The notes under the pieces were generated by a model, which saw only the letters and a list, made by a program, of their open reading frames with translations, was not told the DNA's origin and did no database searches. Position numbers and translations under genes: made by a program. A stretch of 64,000 nucleotides of DNA from Apium graveolens (taxonomy: Eukaryota; Streptophyta; Magnoliopsida; Apiales; Apiaceae): assembly GCF_009905375.1 (NCBI RefSeq), contig NW_027418179.1, positions 98,255-162,254 on the forward strand. Direction: 5' to 3'. Shown here in pieces: positions 10,780 to 22,067 of the stretch. The stretch's first letter is position 1; each line of letters opens with the position of its first letter.

Positions 10780-12341
10780 AGGACCAATAACTCAGGGGGA
10801 GTTTCAACCAATCAATATTCTATCTCACATCATGACAATACTGAGGCAACCTCATCTAGAGCTAATCTACCACCTCAAAGGAAATGAACCAAGAATCATC
10901 CTTTTGAACTGATCATTGGTGATGCAACATCTAAGGTGCAAACTAGAAGGGCTACTCAAGATGAATGTCTATACAGTAGTTTTCTAATACAGGAGGAACC
11001 TAAGAGAGTGGAAGAAGCTCTATTGGATCCAGATTGGATTTTAGCAATGCAAGAGGAGCTAAACCAATTTGAGAGGAACAAAGTATGGAAGCTGGTACCC
11101 AAGCCAAAGAACAAGAGTTCTATTGACACAAAATGGGTATTCAGAAACAAGATGGATGAAAATGGCATTGTCATAAGGAATAAAGCTAGATTGGTTGCCA
11201 AGGCTACTCTCAACAAGAGGGAATAGATTTTGATGAGACATTTGCTCCTGTTGCAAGACTTGAAGCCATCAGAATTTTTCTAGCCTACGCAGCCCATGCC
11301 AATTTCAAAGTCTATCAAATGGATGTCAAGAGTGCATTTCTGAATGGAGAATTGGAGGAAGAAGTTTATGTGAGCCAACCTCCAGGGTTTGAAGATCCAA
11401 ATTTTCCAGACCATGTGTATTATTTGTTGAAAGCACTCTATGGACTAAAGCAAGCACCTAGAGCCTGGTATGAGACTTTGTCAAAATTTCTCCTAGACAA
11501 TCACTTCACAAGAGGTACTGTTGACAAAACTCTTTTCTTTAGAAATGTTAATGGCTCTACAATACTTGTTCAAATTTATGTAGATGATATTATATTTGGT
11601 TCTACAGATGATAAACTTTGTAAAAAGTTTGCTAAGTTAATGTAAAGTAAATATGAAATAAGCATGATGGGAGAGCTAACTTATTTTCTTGGTTTACAAG
11701 TTAAACAAGTTAGTGGTGGAATTTTCATTAGTCAAACGAAATATATTTATGATCTTTTAAAGAAGTTTGACTTAATGGAATGTTCATCTGCAAAAACTCC
11801 CATGGCCACTGCCACTAAGCTTGAATTAAACAAGGCTGAAAAGTTTATGGACATTACAAGCTATAGAGGCATGGTTGGTTCACTTCTATATTTAACTGCC
11901 AGTAGACCTGATATAATGTTTTCTACATGTCTTTGTGCTAGATTTCAAGCTGATCCTAAAGAATCTCACTTAGTTGCTATCAGATATCTCAAAGGGACTC
12001 CAAATCTAGGAATTTGGTACCCTAGAGAGTCTGGTTTTGATCTAATTGGCTACTCAGATGCAGATTATGCAGGTTGAAAAATAGACATGAAAAGTACAAC
12101 TGGCGCCTGTCAATTTCTAGGGAATAAGCTTGTGTCATGGTTCAGTAAGAAGCAAAATTCTATTTCTACATCAACAATTGAGGCTGAGTACATTGCTGCT
12201 GGTAGTTACTGTGCACAGATATTATGGATGAGGAATCAACTATTTGACTATGGGCTAAATGTTGACAAAATTCCAATATTCTGTGATAACACAAGTGCCA
12301 TTGCCATTACTGAAAATCCAGTGCAGCATTCAAGGACCAAG
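10780..12341 (+). pseudogene. B reverse transcriptase and RNase H, cut by C
   Basis: The RT begins DPDWILAMQEELNQFERNKVW (10936-11226), then shifts by one base near 11207. It continues through [19 protein letters not shown] and the active site YVDDIIFGS (about 11577). Further stops are at 11643-11645 and 12075-12077. RNase H carries ASRPDIMFS, YSDADYAG and STIEAEYIA. C cuts it at 12341 and the last 56 or so codons resume at 23536. Confidence 0.92.
12337..12341. repeat. Target site duplication of C, left copy (CCAAG)
   Basis: CCAAG at 12337-12341 recurs at 23531-23535. It lies in the RNase H codons of B, and the protein frame resumes after the second copy. Confidence 0.93.
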
Positions 12342-13393
12342 TGTTAGGGCAAAAACACGCGCTAATATTCACGCAAGTATACGTGTTCGCAAGTAATATA
12401 GAATACTTTCTAGTTCGTTCCCTCAGAGACTCAGACTAAATTATTGTCTAATTAAACTCACTCACCAATGTATGATTACTTCTCAATGTTAAGATAATAA
12501 CACTTAAAATTGTTGATTAAATATTAACTATAATTAACTACTTAATTAACCACTTAACTAACACTTCAATTTATCAATAATAAAACACTCATGAGATCAC
12601 AACTTCATTATTACTTCCTTCTATAGCCATTGTTATTACCTTTAGCATGTGACAGTGATGATATTAATCGAATAACACGAAACTGATAAAAGCCAACTTT
12701 CATTGTACTAATACCATTCTACCAAGCATCCACAATTAAGATAGAAGTTGAATAGTCATCAATTATGTTGAGTTCCTATATGTCTACAGAAATTGACAAC
12801 ACAACGATTTAAGCTCAAGTTATTCCTTTTTGATTACATAGGGCAAATAAAACTGTTAGAGTTACCCACTAATCATGCACAACGTACATGAACCTATGCT
12901 AGCATGGCAAGTTCTAAATCTCAAGATCCACCATCGCTTCACAAGAGATTAACACCCTATCTTATATGTTCGCGACGCACATAAGACGAATACGCACAAC
13001 CAATACTAGATATCAAGCAATCATCACACACTAAAGTATTAAACAATTAACTAAAGAATTCCATAATAAATCCGTTGTAACCCCATGATCACGATTAGCC
13101 CATCATAGAACTTATCGCCATCATGGGTTCATATGAAATCATGATAAACAAACACAAGAAAATAATAACTAAACTAATTATATTAAAACAGAGTACGTCA
13201 CAAGAGTAAATAAGTCAAAGCAAGAAAACTAGCATCCAACGTTACAACGAAACAAGAATCACAAGAAAATATGCTTCCTCTTCATTGTGGTGTGCTAAAT
13301 CGGTCTTCTTCCTTATCTCCTTCGCTTCTTGCGTAAAACACAATCTAAAACATAATCCCCTTAATACTCTCTGTGAAAACGTCTCAAATCTAC

Positions 13394-13404
13394 CTATATA
13401 ATAG
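13394..13404 (-). promoter_or_regulatory. TATA box in C 3' LTR
   Basis: On the minus strand CTATTATATAG; the same sequence is at 23119-23130 in the 5' LTR, the copy that would drive the element's RNA. It lies about 80 bp downstream of the GC module. Confidence 0.65.
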
Positions 13405-13482
13405 TCCCATAAAACTCAGATTACATAGAAGTTGGAAGCCAAACAGAAGTAGAAGTCTAAAATAATTTATCTTTTTCCCCGA

Positions 13483-13566
13483 CCCTGCGCGGCCGCTCAG
13501 CATAGCTGCGCGGGCGTGCAGGTTGCTGCGCGGCCGCTCAGCATTGCTGTGCGGGCGCGCAGGCCT
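13483..13566. repeat. GC-rich hairpin module in C 3' LTR
   Basis: Two tandem units built on TGCGCGGCCGCTCAGCA followed by GCTGCGCGGGCGCGCAGG, each self-complementary and each holding GCGGCCGC. The 5' LTR version (23209-23290) has a different first unit. A single unit lies at 16363-16402 between pol and the post-pol ORF. Related modules occur in D and A. Confidence 0.85.
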
Positions 13567-13805
13567 CTACTGGAAAAAATCCAGGTTTGCTCCGTTTCTT
13601 CGCCGTAATCTGCCCATTCCTTTCCTCTCGCAATGGTGAACACATGCCAAGGCTTATTCTTGATGATTCCTCCCCCGAAATGTAAGTAATACCCTAAAAT
13701 GCATAAACACTAGAAAAACGCATCAAATACACAAAATACTTGATTTCAAGACACCAATTTAAGCCATTTTAAGACGTTCTAAGTGGTATAAAATGCCACT
13801 TATCA

Positions 13806-13818
13806 CACCCCCAAACTT
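13806..13818 (-). other. C polypurine tract
   Basis: On the minus strand AAGTTTGGGGGTG directly precedes the 3' LTR. D has the same tract at 34182-34194. Confidence 0.85.
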
Positions 13819-14934
13819 AAATCGATGCTTGTCCTCAAGCGTCACAGACTCAAAAATATGCATGAATGCAATCTATATGAAAATGCAACGATCCCCCTTA
13901 CTACAATTAACCAACCAAATTGTCACATCTCAACAAATGCAGTTAGACAACTAAAGATCAATAAACTCATGCAAACAGACATACAGCCAGAAACGTGGTG
14001 TGTGCAAATGCTTAACAGATATGCTTCGGAACTAGACCAATTATTATGACTAGACTATCCTCAAGGCAATCCTACGATTATACAAAGAATAAAAACTCTA
14101 GGCACAAAGTGATATACAACACTACAAGAACTCTGGAGCTTACTACGGAATCGTGCTTTTTATTTACAACTCAAATGCTTATTTGACCGTGCAATGAGTG
14201 AGGTCCACAAAAGACTTATACAATGATATCCATGTAACGAGCGTTAGGTTAGCGGATCCCAGACTCTAAAAGCCTTAGGTCGCTAGGCACAAAGTCCCCT
14301 AAGAACTTAATAACTCGAATACCAAAGAGCCCACTCTTGATCAATTATGCCAATTTTTTTTTTTTTAATAACTTCTGAGCAAGTGCGTTTCGCTCCATCT
14401 TGCTCAACCCTAGACTACTCGCAACATACGCGAGCCGGCTACTAGCCATTTGACGCCTAGCCACAACTAGCAAAAAACTTCCATATTTTTTTCTCCAAAA
14501 TTTTTCTTTTTCATGTCTTTATCACTAAGAACCTATAATCGAATTCTAAGCATAATAAGTAGATTGACCTTGAAAACAACCAAATCATAACACAATCTAG
14601 CCCTTTCGTATTCTCTAAGACTTAGTGGACTTACAATTGTTTTTAGCATGCATATCAACCTACACAACTTAATATCACTTTAATGCTATCACTACACTCA
14701 CATCAATATCACAATTCAGTCGATAACTTATTGCAAAAGGGATCATGGTAAATGCATGAGCTACATGACATTCATAAAAAAAAACTAAATGGCATAAATT
14801 ATGCAACTATATGAACTAAACTATCATGAATATGCAACTAAATGACACACACACAATATTCCTTAACTACCACCCCCAAACTAAAAATCTTCACTGTCCT
14901 CAGTGAAAGTAGTAAAAAGGAACACAGGGTATAC
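13819..14934 (-). other. C 3' untranslated region, 1.1 kb
   Basis: No coding signal. It shares many blocks with the same region of D (34195-35407), including a T-run (14347-14360), the phrase TTTCGCTCCATCTTGCTCAA and a small hairpin at 14418-14434 whose stem changes in both arms in D. The conservation between two separate copies suggests a retained RNA function, which I infer only. Confidence 0.7.
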
Positions 14935-16107
14935 CTACTCGGAGTCATCATCATCATCACCCTCAGTGGGTGGAGTATCAGGCGGCGGGTATGCAGAGTC
15001 CTCACCAAAAACTGGCCACTGGATATCAGCTCCAAGGCCTCGAAAAGCAGTCCCTAACGCAAGGGTGAGCTCCTGAGCAAACCTGCTCTGCGTCTCATAC
15101 ATGGCATCCATCCGCCGTGAAAGCCTCCTATACTGGGCATCAACCATCCCAGCACCCTCCTGAGCTCTCGAAGAACCAGCCTCACCACGCCCTGGCCTAG
15201 CCATAGTAGCACCTCATGCTGGACGCCCTCCTGGAAGACGATAACCCAGCCCATGCTCCTCAGGCTCACCACCGGTCCACTCCTGCATCCCATTCAGAGT
15301 GCCAGAATCTATCGGAGCTGCTGGCAACTGCAACTGCTCATGAGCCGGCCAGTTCACTCCCACTGCTCGGCATAGCTTCGTAACCGTGGATGCATAAGGG
15401 ATGTTCATATGCTTTGCTCCCCTCAAAAACTTCAGAATTCCTTGGTAGATAAACTCACCAAGGTCCACATAGTACTCATCATGCAGAATTTCCCACAACA
15501 ACTGTGCTCTCTCAACTGTGACCTCGTGTGCATGTGAAGAAGGCAAAATATTAGCACATATAAATGCATTCCATGCACGGGCATACCTGTTCATGGCGAT
15601 CGCCGGAAAGTGACGATACTCATTATTGCCTGGACTGCGGGTCCAAACTGTGCCCGGTCGACAGAGAGTCGCACAAATCAAATCCAAGTCAAAATCCTCA
15701 GCAGTCTTTTCATTCCAGTTCTCCTCCTCGGGCTTCCTCTCTCGCTGTCCAATCACACGGCGAATCGCCGCAGGATGATAATCAACCGTCAGCCCACGGA
15801 CTATAGAAAACCCATTCTTTTCAGCCTTCGCGTTCGCGTAGAACTCGCGAACAACGCTCATCGGTACTGCTTCGGGTGACTCACAAAAAGCTATCCACCC
15901 CTTCTCTGCAATCATGGGCAACAACTCACCATCCCTCCCTGATGGTAAAAACCCCCTCTCCTTCAGAATCGGCTTCCCCAACAGCCTAGTGTACTCCTCC
16001 TCCGCAGCTTTGTCAGTTAACCGAGGCCTTGCAGCAGTACCCCTCGATGCATCAGCAGTAGGAACTGTGCTGCTGCTGTCAATAGTGCGTGCTCTCTTGG
16101 GTGCCAT
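14935..16107 (-). pseudogene. C post-pol ORF (env-position, plant transposon protein type)
   Basis: ATG at 16107 (MAPKRARTIDSS) opens a 390-codon frame broken once by TGA at 15214-15216 (codon 298). It has a basic N-terminus, then a domain with KGWIAFCESPEAVPMSVV, FYANAKAEKNGFSIVRG and LLWEILHDEYYVDLGEF. This matches what I know as the putative plant transposon protein domain found after pol in Athila elements. The C-terminus has Arg-rich helices (QYRRLSRRMDAMYETQSRF) and ends in DDDDDSE. I see no signal peptide or membrane segment, so env-like describes only its place in the element. The C-terminal third is also present in D. Confidence 0.85.
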
Positions 16108-16402
16108 TGATTCGTGAATAAAAGTGTGTAAGAAATGATTTTTGATGTTTGTTAGAGGGTTTAAGTGTAGGAAGTTTTGTGGGAGATATGTAGGATAGGT
16201 GTATGTATATATAGGGTGTGGATTAGATTAGGGTTTGGGAATTAAGGGATAAAATGATGGGGTAGTGGGAACAATTCGTGGGTTTATGGGCTAAAACTAT
16301 TTTTATGTTTTTGTTTGTTTGTTTTTTTTTTCTGAACTGTAAAAAATTTTCTGGAACTCGACCCCTGCGCGGCCGCTCAGCATAGCTACGCGGGCGCGTA
16401 GA
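16108..16402 (-). promoter_or_regulatory. Candidate internal promoter for the C post-pol ORF
   Basis: In element sense the order is: LTR-like GC module (16363-16402), a TGGGCT-type site II motif on the plus strand (16287-16292), the telo-box AAACCCTAA (16228-16236), a TATA run CCTATATATACATAC (core 16206-16213), a C/A-rich leader and the ATG at 16107. Telo-box and site II motifs are known elements of plant promoters. The flank TTTTTCCAG before the GC module also matches the LTR, so part of U3 seems copied here. The function is inferred. Confidence 0.55.
16363..16402. repeat. GC-rich module copy outside the LTR
   Basis: TGCGCGGCCGCTCAGCATAG, then CTACGCGGGCGCGTAG, the same unit as in the C LTRs but single. 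Confidence 0.85.
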
Positions 16403-16559
16403 GGGTCTCTGGAAAAAAAAAATTTCAGCCCCTATTTTCTGATTTTTTTGTGTTTTTGGATAAGTTATTAACTTCTAAGGGTTCCTGTAACAACAATTCA
16501 TGGGTTGCCTCCCACGCAGCGCTTCTTTTTCGTCATTAGCTTGACGTTCCGTACCTTTC
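16403..16559 (-). other. Spacer after C pol stop
   Basis: An A-run and a block (GGGTTGCCTCCCACGCAGCG near 16503) that I recognise as typical of the end of Athila pol regions. No gene. Confidence 0.6.
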
Positions 16560-19500
16560 TCAAGTAGTCAACAAAATGGCACTAACCACCTCTCGGTTTG
16601 CCATGTCCCCATAGTAGTGCTTCAACCGCTGACCGTTAACCTTGAATGCTTGGTCCGAATTATTCTCAAAAATTTCCACCGCTCCATGTGGAAACACAGT
16701 TTTGACAATAAAAGGTCCAGACCACCTTGATTTCAACTTCCCAGGAAAAAGTCGGAGCCGAGAGTTGAATAAAAGAACTTGTTGCCCTGGCACAAATAAC
16801 TTAGGATGTAGCTTCCTATCGTGCCACCTCTTCACCTTTTCCTTATACATTTTGTTATTCTCGTACGCTTGAAGTCGAAATTCATCAAGTTTATTGAGCT
16901 GAAGCATTCTTTTCTTATCAGCTGCATCTAAATCAGGGTTCAACTTCTTCAATGCCCAGTAGGCCTTATGCTCAAGCTCCGCAGGTAGATGACATCCCTT
17001 ACCGTACACCAACTGGAACGGTGACATCCCAAGTGGAGTTTTGTATGCTGTTCTGTAAGCCCAAACAGCTTCATCGAGCTTTAAAGACCAATCCTTCCTT
17101 GACGGACAAACAACCTTCTCTAGAATGCGTTTTATCTCTCTGTTAGACACTTCCGCTTGACCATTTGTTTGCGGATGATAGGCAGTAGCTACTCGATGAT
17201 TCACATTATAACGCTGCATCATAGAAGTGAACTTACGGTTGCAAAAATGCGATCCTTCATCACTTATGATTACCCGAGGTGTTCCAAACCTTGTGAAAAT
17301 TTGCTTATGAAGAAAATTTAGTACTGCCTTTGCATCATTTGTCGGTAAAGCTTTAACTTCGACCCATTTTGAGACATAATCGACTGCCAGCAAGATGTAC
17401 TGATTATTGCAAGACGAGATAAAAGGCCCCATGAAATCGATTCCCCATACATCAAAGACCTCGACTTCAAGCATCACATTTAATGGCATTTCATCCTTCC
17501 TTGACAAATTTCCCACTCTTTGGCAACGATCACACCTTAAAACAAACTGATGAGCATCCTTGAACAAAGTAGGCCAGAAAAAACCTGCTTGCAGAATATG
17601 AGCTGCCGTCTTCTCACCTCCATAGTGTCCCCCATAAACCGTGGAATGGCAGTCTCGTAATATCCCCTCCGTCTCACAGAACGGGATACATCTCCTGATG
17701 ATCTGGTCAGCTCCATGTCTAAACAAATATGGTTCATCCCATATATACCACTTCACCTCATGCAGAAACTTCTTCTTTTGAGCGGATGTCAAATTAAGAG
17801 GCATTATATTGCTGACGAGATAGTTTACAATATCTGCAAACCATGGTTCTTCCTCCTGAATTGCAAACAACTGCTCATCCGGAAAAGATTCATTGATTAA
17901 TGTTCTATCTTGTGAAGTAGAATCGGGATTCTCCAACCTAGAGAGATGGTCAGCTACTTGATTCTCAGTACCTTTTCTATCTTTGATCTCTAACTCAAAT
18001 TCCTGAAGTAAAAGCACCCAATGAATGAGTCTCGGCTTCGAATCCTTCTTAGAAACCAGATAGCGAATAGCTGCATGATCAGTGAATACTGTTACTTTCG
18101 TACCAAGCAGATAAGATCGAAATTTCTCAAAGCCAAAGACTATAGCCAAAAGCTCCTTCTCAGTAGTGGTGTAGTTCAATTGGGCACCATTTAAAGTCTT
18201 ACTCGCATAGTAGACCACATGGAAGAGATTTTTCTTGCGCTGTCCCAGAACTGCACCTACCACATAATCACTCGCATCACACATCATCTCAAACGGTTCT
18301 GTCCAATCTGGTGTTGTAATAACTGGTGCAGTGATCAAACTCTTCTTGAGAGTCTCGAATGCTGCCAAACATTCATCATCAAATTTGAACGACACATCTT
18401 TCTCAAGCAAATTGCACAACGGCTTAGATATCTTTGAAAAGTCCTTGATGAATCGCCGATAAAAACCCGCATGACCAAGAAAACTACGGATTCCTTTCAC
18501 AGAATTAGGTGGGGGAAGATTTTCAATGACTCCCACCTTGGCCTTGTCCACCTCCAGACCCTTGCTAGAGACCTTATGCCCAAGGATAATGCCTTCACGC
18601 ACCATAAAGTGACATTTCTCCCAATTAAGCACCAAATTAGTTTCCACACATCTTTTGAGTACGGCGCGCAGATTATTCAAACATTCATCATATGAGTGTC
18701 CAAAGACGGAGAAGTCATCCATGAACACTTCGACGTTATTTCCAATCATGTCAGAGAATATAGCCATCATACATCTCTGAAAGGTGGCCGGTGCGCCACA
18801 TAACCCAAACGAAACTCTGCGAAAAGCAAATATGCCAAATGGACAAGTGAAGGTAGTCTTTTCCTGATCCTCTGGTGTAATACAAATCTGATTATACCCG
18901 GAATAACCATCCAGAAGACAAAAATACTCATGACCCGCCAATCTGTCAAGCATTTGATCAATAAACGGAAGGGGGAAGTGATCCTTCCTTGTGGCTTTGT
19001 TCAATTTTCTATAATCCATGCATACTCTCCATCCTGTAACTGTTCGAGTAGGGATGAACTCATTCTTTTCATTTGCGACCACAGTGATACCTCCCTTCTT
19101 AGGTACACATTGTACGGGGCACACCCACGAGCTGTCAGAAATAGGATAAATGATGCCTGCATCTAGCCATTTCAGAATTTCTTTCTTCACCACCTCCTTC
19201 ATGATGGGATTCAGTCTTCGCTGCTGTTCCACAGTTGGCTTACTACCTTCCTCTAGCAAAATTTTATGCATACAATATGAAGGACTTATCCCCTTGATGT
19301 CTGATATGGTCCATCCTATAGCCGATTTGAATTCTCTCAAAATCCTTAAGAGCTTGTCTTCCTCACTACCTGAAAGGTCAGATGAAATAATAACAGGTAA
19401 CGTAGATGAATCACCTAAAAAAGCATACCTCAAGTGTTCAGGTAATGGTTTGAGCTCCAAGGTAGGTGCTTCCTCTATTGATGGTTTGAGCTTCCCTTCA

Positions 19501-21926
19501 GCATTCTTAAGGTCAGAAGTACCAAGAGATTCAAATGGTATGTCCAGCTTTCGCTTCCATGGAAAAGCGTTCAGATATTGTAATTGATCGTTGCTATCTT
19601 CATCATCGCTGTCAAAATCCCCCACTAAGGCCTTTTCCAATGCATCAGACATTAGCATGTGATCGAGTTCCGAAGTAACCGTAGTATCAATCACATCCAC
19701 TTTTAAGCACTCCTCATCTTCTGTAGGGAATTTCATTGCCTTGAATACATTGAAGGTCACATCCTGATCTTGGACCCGCATAGTAAGTTCACCTTTTTGC
19801 ACATCTATCAAGGTACGGCCAGTAGCCAAGAAAGGCCTTCCCAAGATTATGGGAATCTTCTTATCTTCCTCAAAATCCACAATAACAAAATCTGCAGGAA
19901 AGAAGAGCTTATCCACCTTGACGAGCACATCCTCAACTATGCCCCTTGGGTAAGTAATGGAACGGTCAGCCAATTGTAGTGACATGTACGTGGGTTTTGG
20001 ATCAGGCAGATCCAGTTTTTTAAAGATCGACAACGGCATCAGATTAATGCTTGCTCCCAAATCACAAAGGCACTTGTCAAATATTAGATTGCCAATTGTG
20101 CAAGGAATGGTGAAGCTTCCTGGATCTTTCAGTTTTGGTGGTAACTTTTGTTGCAGAACAGCGCTGCATTCTTCCGTGAGAGCAACGGTTTCAAGGTCAT
20201 CCAGTTTCACCTTCCTTGAAAGAATAGTCTTCATAAACTTCGCATAACTAGGCATTTGTTCCAGAGCCTCAGCGAAAGGTATATTGATGTGAAGTTTCTT
20301 GAACACCTCCAGAAACTTCCCGAACTGTCTATCCAGCTTTTGTTGCTGCAATCTCTTAGGAAAAGGTGGTGGAGGATAGAGCTGTTTCTCCCCTGTATTA
20401 GCCTCAGGCAGAGTGTGTTCAACAGTAGTCTTCCTTGGTTCCACCGCTTTCTCCTTTTGCTTAGATTTTTCATCTCTAACTTCAGCTTCGACTTCCTTTG
20501 CCTTTTCAGCATCAGCCACTTTTCCAGACCTTAAGGTAATAGCCTTGACTTGCTCTTTAGCTTCCTTCCTGCCTGGTACTTCCGTGTCACTGGGAAGAGT
20601 GCCAGGTTGACGATTGAGCACTGCATTGGCTAATTGACCAATTTGATTTTCCAAGGTCTTGATAGAAACCGCCTGACTCTTGCACAACAGCTTAAGTTCC
20701 TCAAAATCAGCACTAGTGGGTGCAGCTGTACTTCCCTGTTGAGGATATGATTGCCTTGTAGCATACTGCTGTGGTTGCTGGAATCCAGGTGGGTTAAACT
20801 GTTTACTCACTCCTTGCTGATATGGTGGCTAAATAGCATTCTGATTATTCCCCCAGCTGAAATTTGGATGATTTCTGTTATTAGGATGATAGGTCGCTGG
20901 CACAGGCTGCTGTTGTCGCTGATAATTATTCACATACTGAACAGATTCGTTGACAAGAGAACACTGATCCGTAGCATGAGAACCTGCACAAAGCTCACAA
21001 ACCATAGCTATTTGATTAACTCCATACGTAGCCAGAGAATCAACCTTCATTGATAGCGCTTGGAGCTGGGCTGCAATAGCGGTGGCTGCATCAACTTCCA
21101 GAATACCTGCTACCTTGCCTGACGTCATCCTCTGAGTTAGGTTTTGATGCTCATTTGCAGCCATCGTCTCGATAAGATTATACGCCTCAGTATAGCTTTT
21201 AGCCCATAAGGCTCCTCCAGCTGCTGCATCGAGCATGGGCCGAGATTGGGCCCCCAAACCATTATAGAAACCAGTGATCACCATCCAATCCGGCATTCCA
21301 TGATGTGGACATTTTCTCAATATTTCCTTGTAGCGTTCCCAAGCCTCGCACATAGATTCTGTAGGTTGCTGCGCAAACTGAGTAAGAGCACTCCTCATAG
21401 CAGCAGTCTTTGCCATTGGATAAAACTTAACCAGAAACTTTTACGCAAGATCTTGCCACGTAGTGATGGACCCAGCTGGTTCGGAATGTAACCAGTCTTT
21501 AGCCTTATCCCTCAGTGAGAATGGGAAAAGCCTCAACTTGATAGCCTCATCAGTCACGCCATTATACTTAAAAGTGCTGCAGATCTCGACAAAATTCCTT
21601 ATGTGCATGTTGGGGTCTTCAGTTGCCGCTCCTCCAAAAGAAACAGAATTCTGCACCATCTGAATAGTGCCCGGCTTGATTTCAAAGGTGTTAGCTTGAA
21701 TAGCCGGATGAAGGATGCTTGACTGAATGTCATCAATTTTAGGCCGAGAAAAATCCATAAGAGCTGGATCAGCTTGAACAATACGATCTCCCATGTTTAC
21801 TGGTTCTTTCTGCTCAGTTCCTGAATCCGAATCCTCAAAATCTAACTTCTCCGGAATATCAAGAACTTCGTTTGTCTCCTCAGCTGTATCTAAAGTCCTC
21901 TTGCGAGCACGAGAACGAGTTTGCAT
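16560..21926 (-). pseudogene. C gag-pol polyprotein, 1,788 codons with two stops
   Basis: ATG at 21926 (MQTRSRARKR, a basic start). One continuous frame ends at 16560 with TAA at 21441-21443 (codon 162) and TAG at 20829-20831 (codon 366), both of the kind a C-to-T change makes. Order by codon: retrotransposon gag domain (about 80-250), Gln/Pro-rich region (to 440), aspartic protease [11 protein letters not shown] (about 622), RT with [19 protein letters not shown] and the FMDDFSVFG active site (about 1069), RNase H (about 1217-1330), integrase zinc site [10 protein letters not shown] and CDRCQ (about 1434-1467), and core D, D, E in [16 protein letters not shown] and QAEVSNRE (about 1497, 1556, 1593), then SRWSGPF. 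No chromodomain. The order RT before integrase marks Ty3/gypsy. It is the reference copy for A and D. Confidence 0.95.
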
Positions 21927-22067
21927 AAACGCTTGCTAAAGTACCTGAAACACAACCAAAAAGAGTAAGTAACTACTACGTCCTAATCACTGAGTCCTAA
22001 TGACCAATGATGGTAAGTACATAAACTAAACAAATACGCCGAGTCCCCGGCAGCGGCGCCAAAAACT
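21927..22067 (-). other. C leader with tRNA-Asp primer binding site
   Basis: The primer site at 22044-22061 is, on the plus strand, TCCCCGGCAGCGGCGCCA, matching the 3' end of plant tRNA-Asp with one mismatch. It lies six bases from the LTR. The leader ends in a T-rich run and TGTTTCAG (21944-21956), which resembles a 3' splice site just before gag. Confidence 0.8.

Larger units (their letters stand above)
12342..13805 (-). repeat. C 3' LTR
   Basis: In plus coordinates it runs TGTTAGGGC...CACTTATCA. In element sense it starts TGATAAGTGG, so U3 is at the high-coordinate end, with the GC module at 13483-13566 and TATA at 13394-13404. Confidence 0.93.

Noticed and set aside
15564..16117. Plus-strand frames opposite the C post-pol ORF
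   Set aside because: Shadows of the minus-strand gene; composition follows its codons and no domain is seen.
18714..18725. FMDD instead of YxDD at the RT active site as a defect
   Set aside because: It appears in both A and C, and I regard the Phe form as normal for Athila-type gypsy RT.
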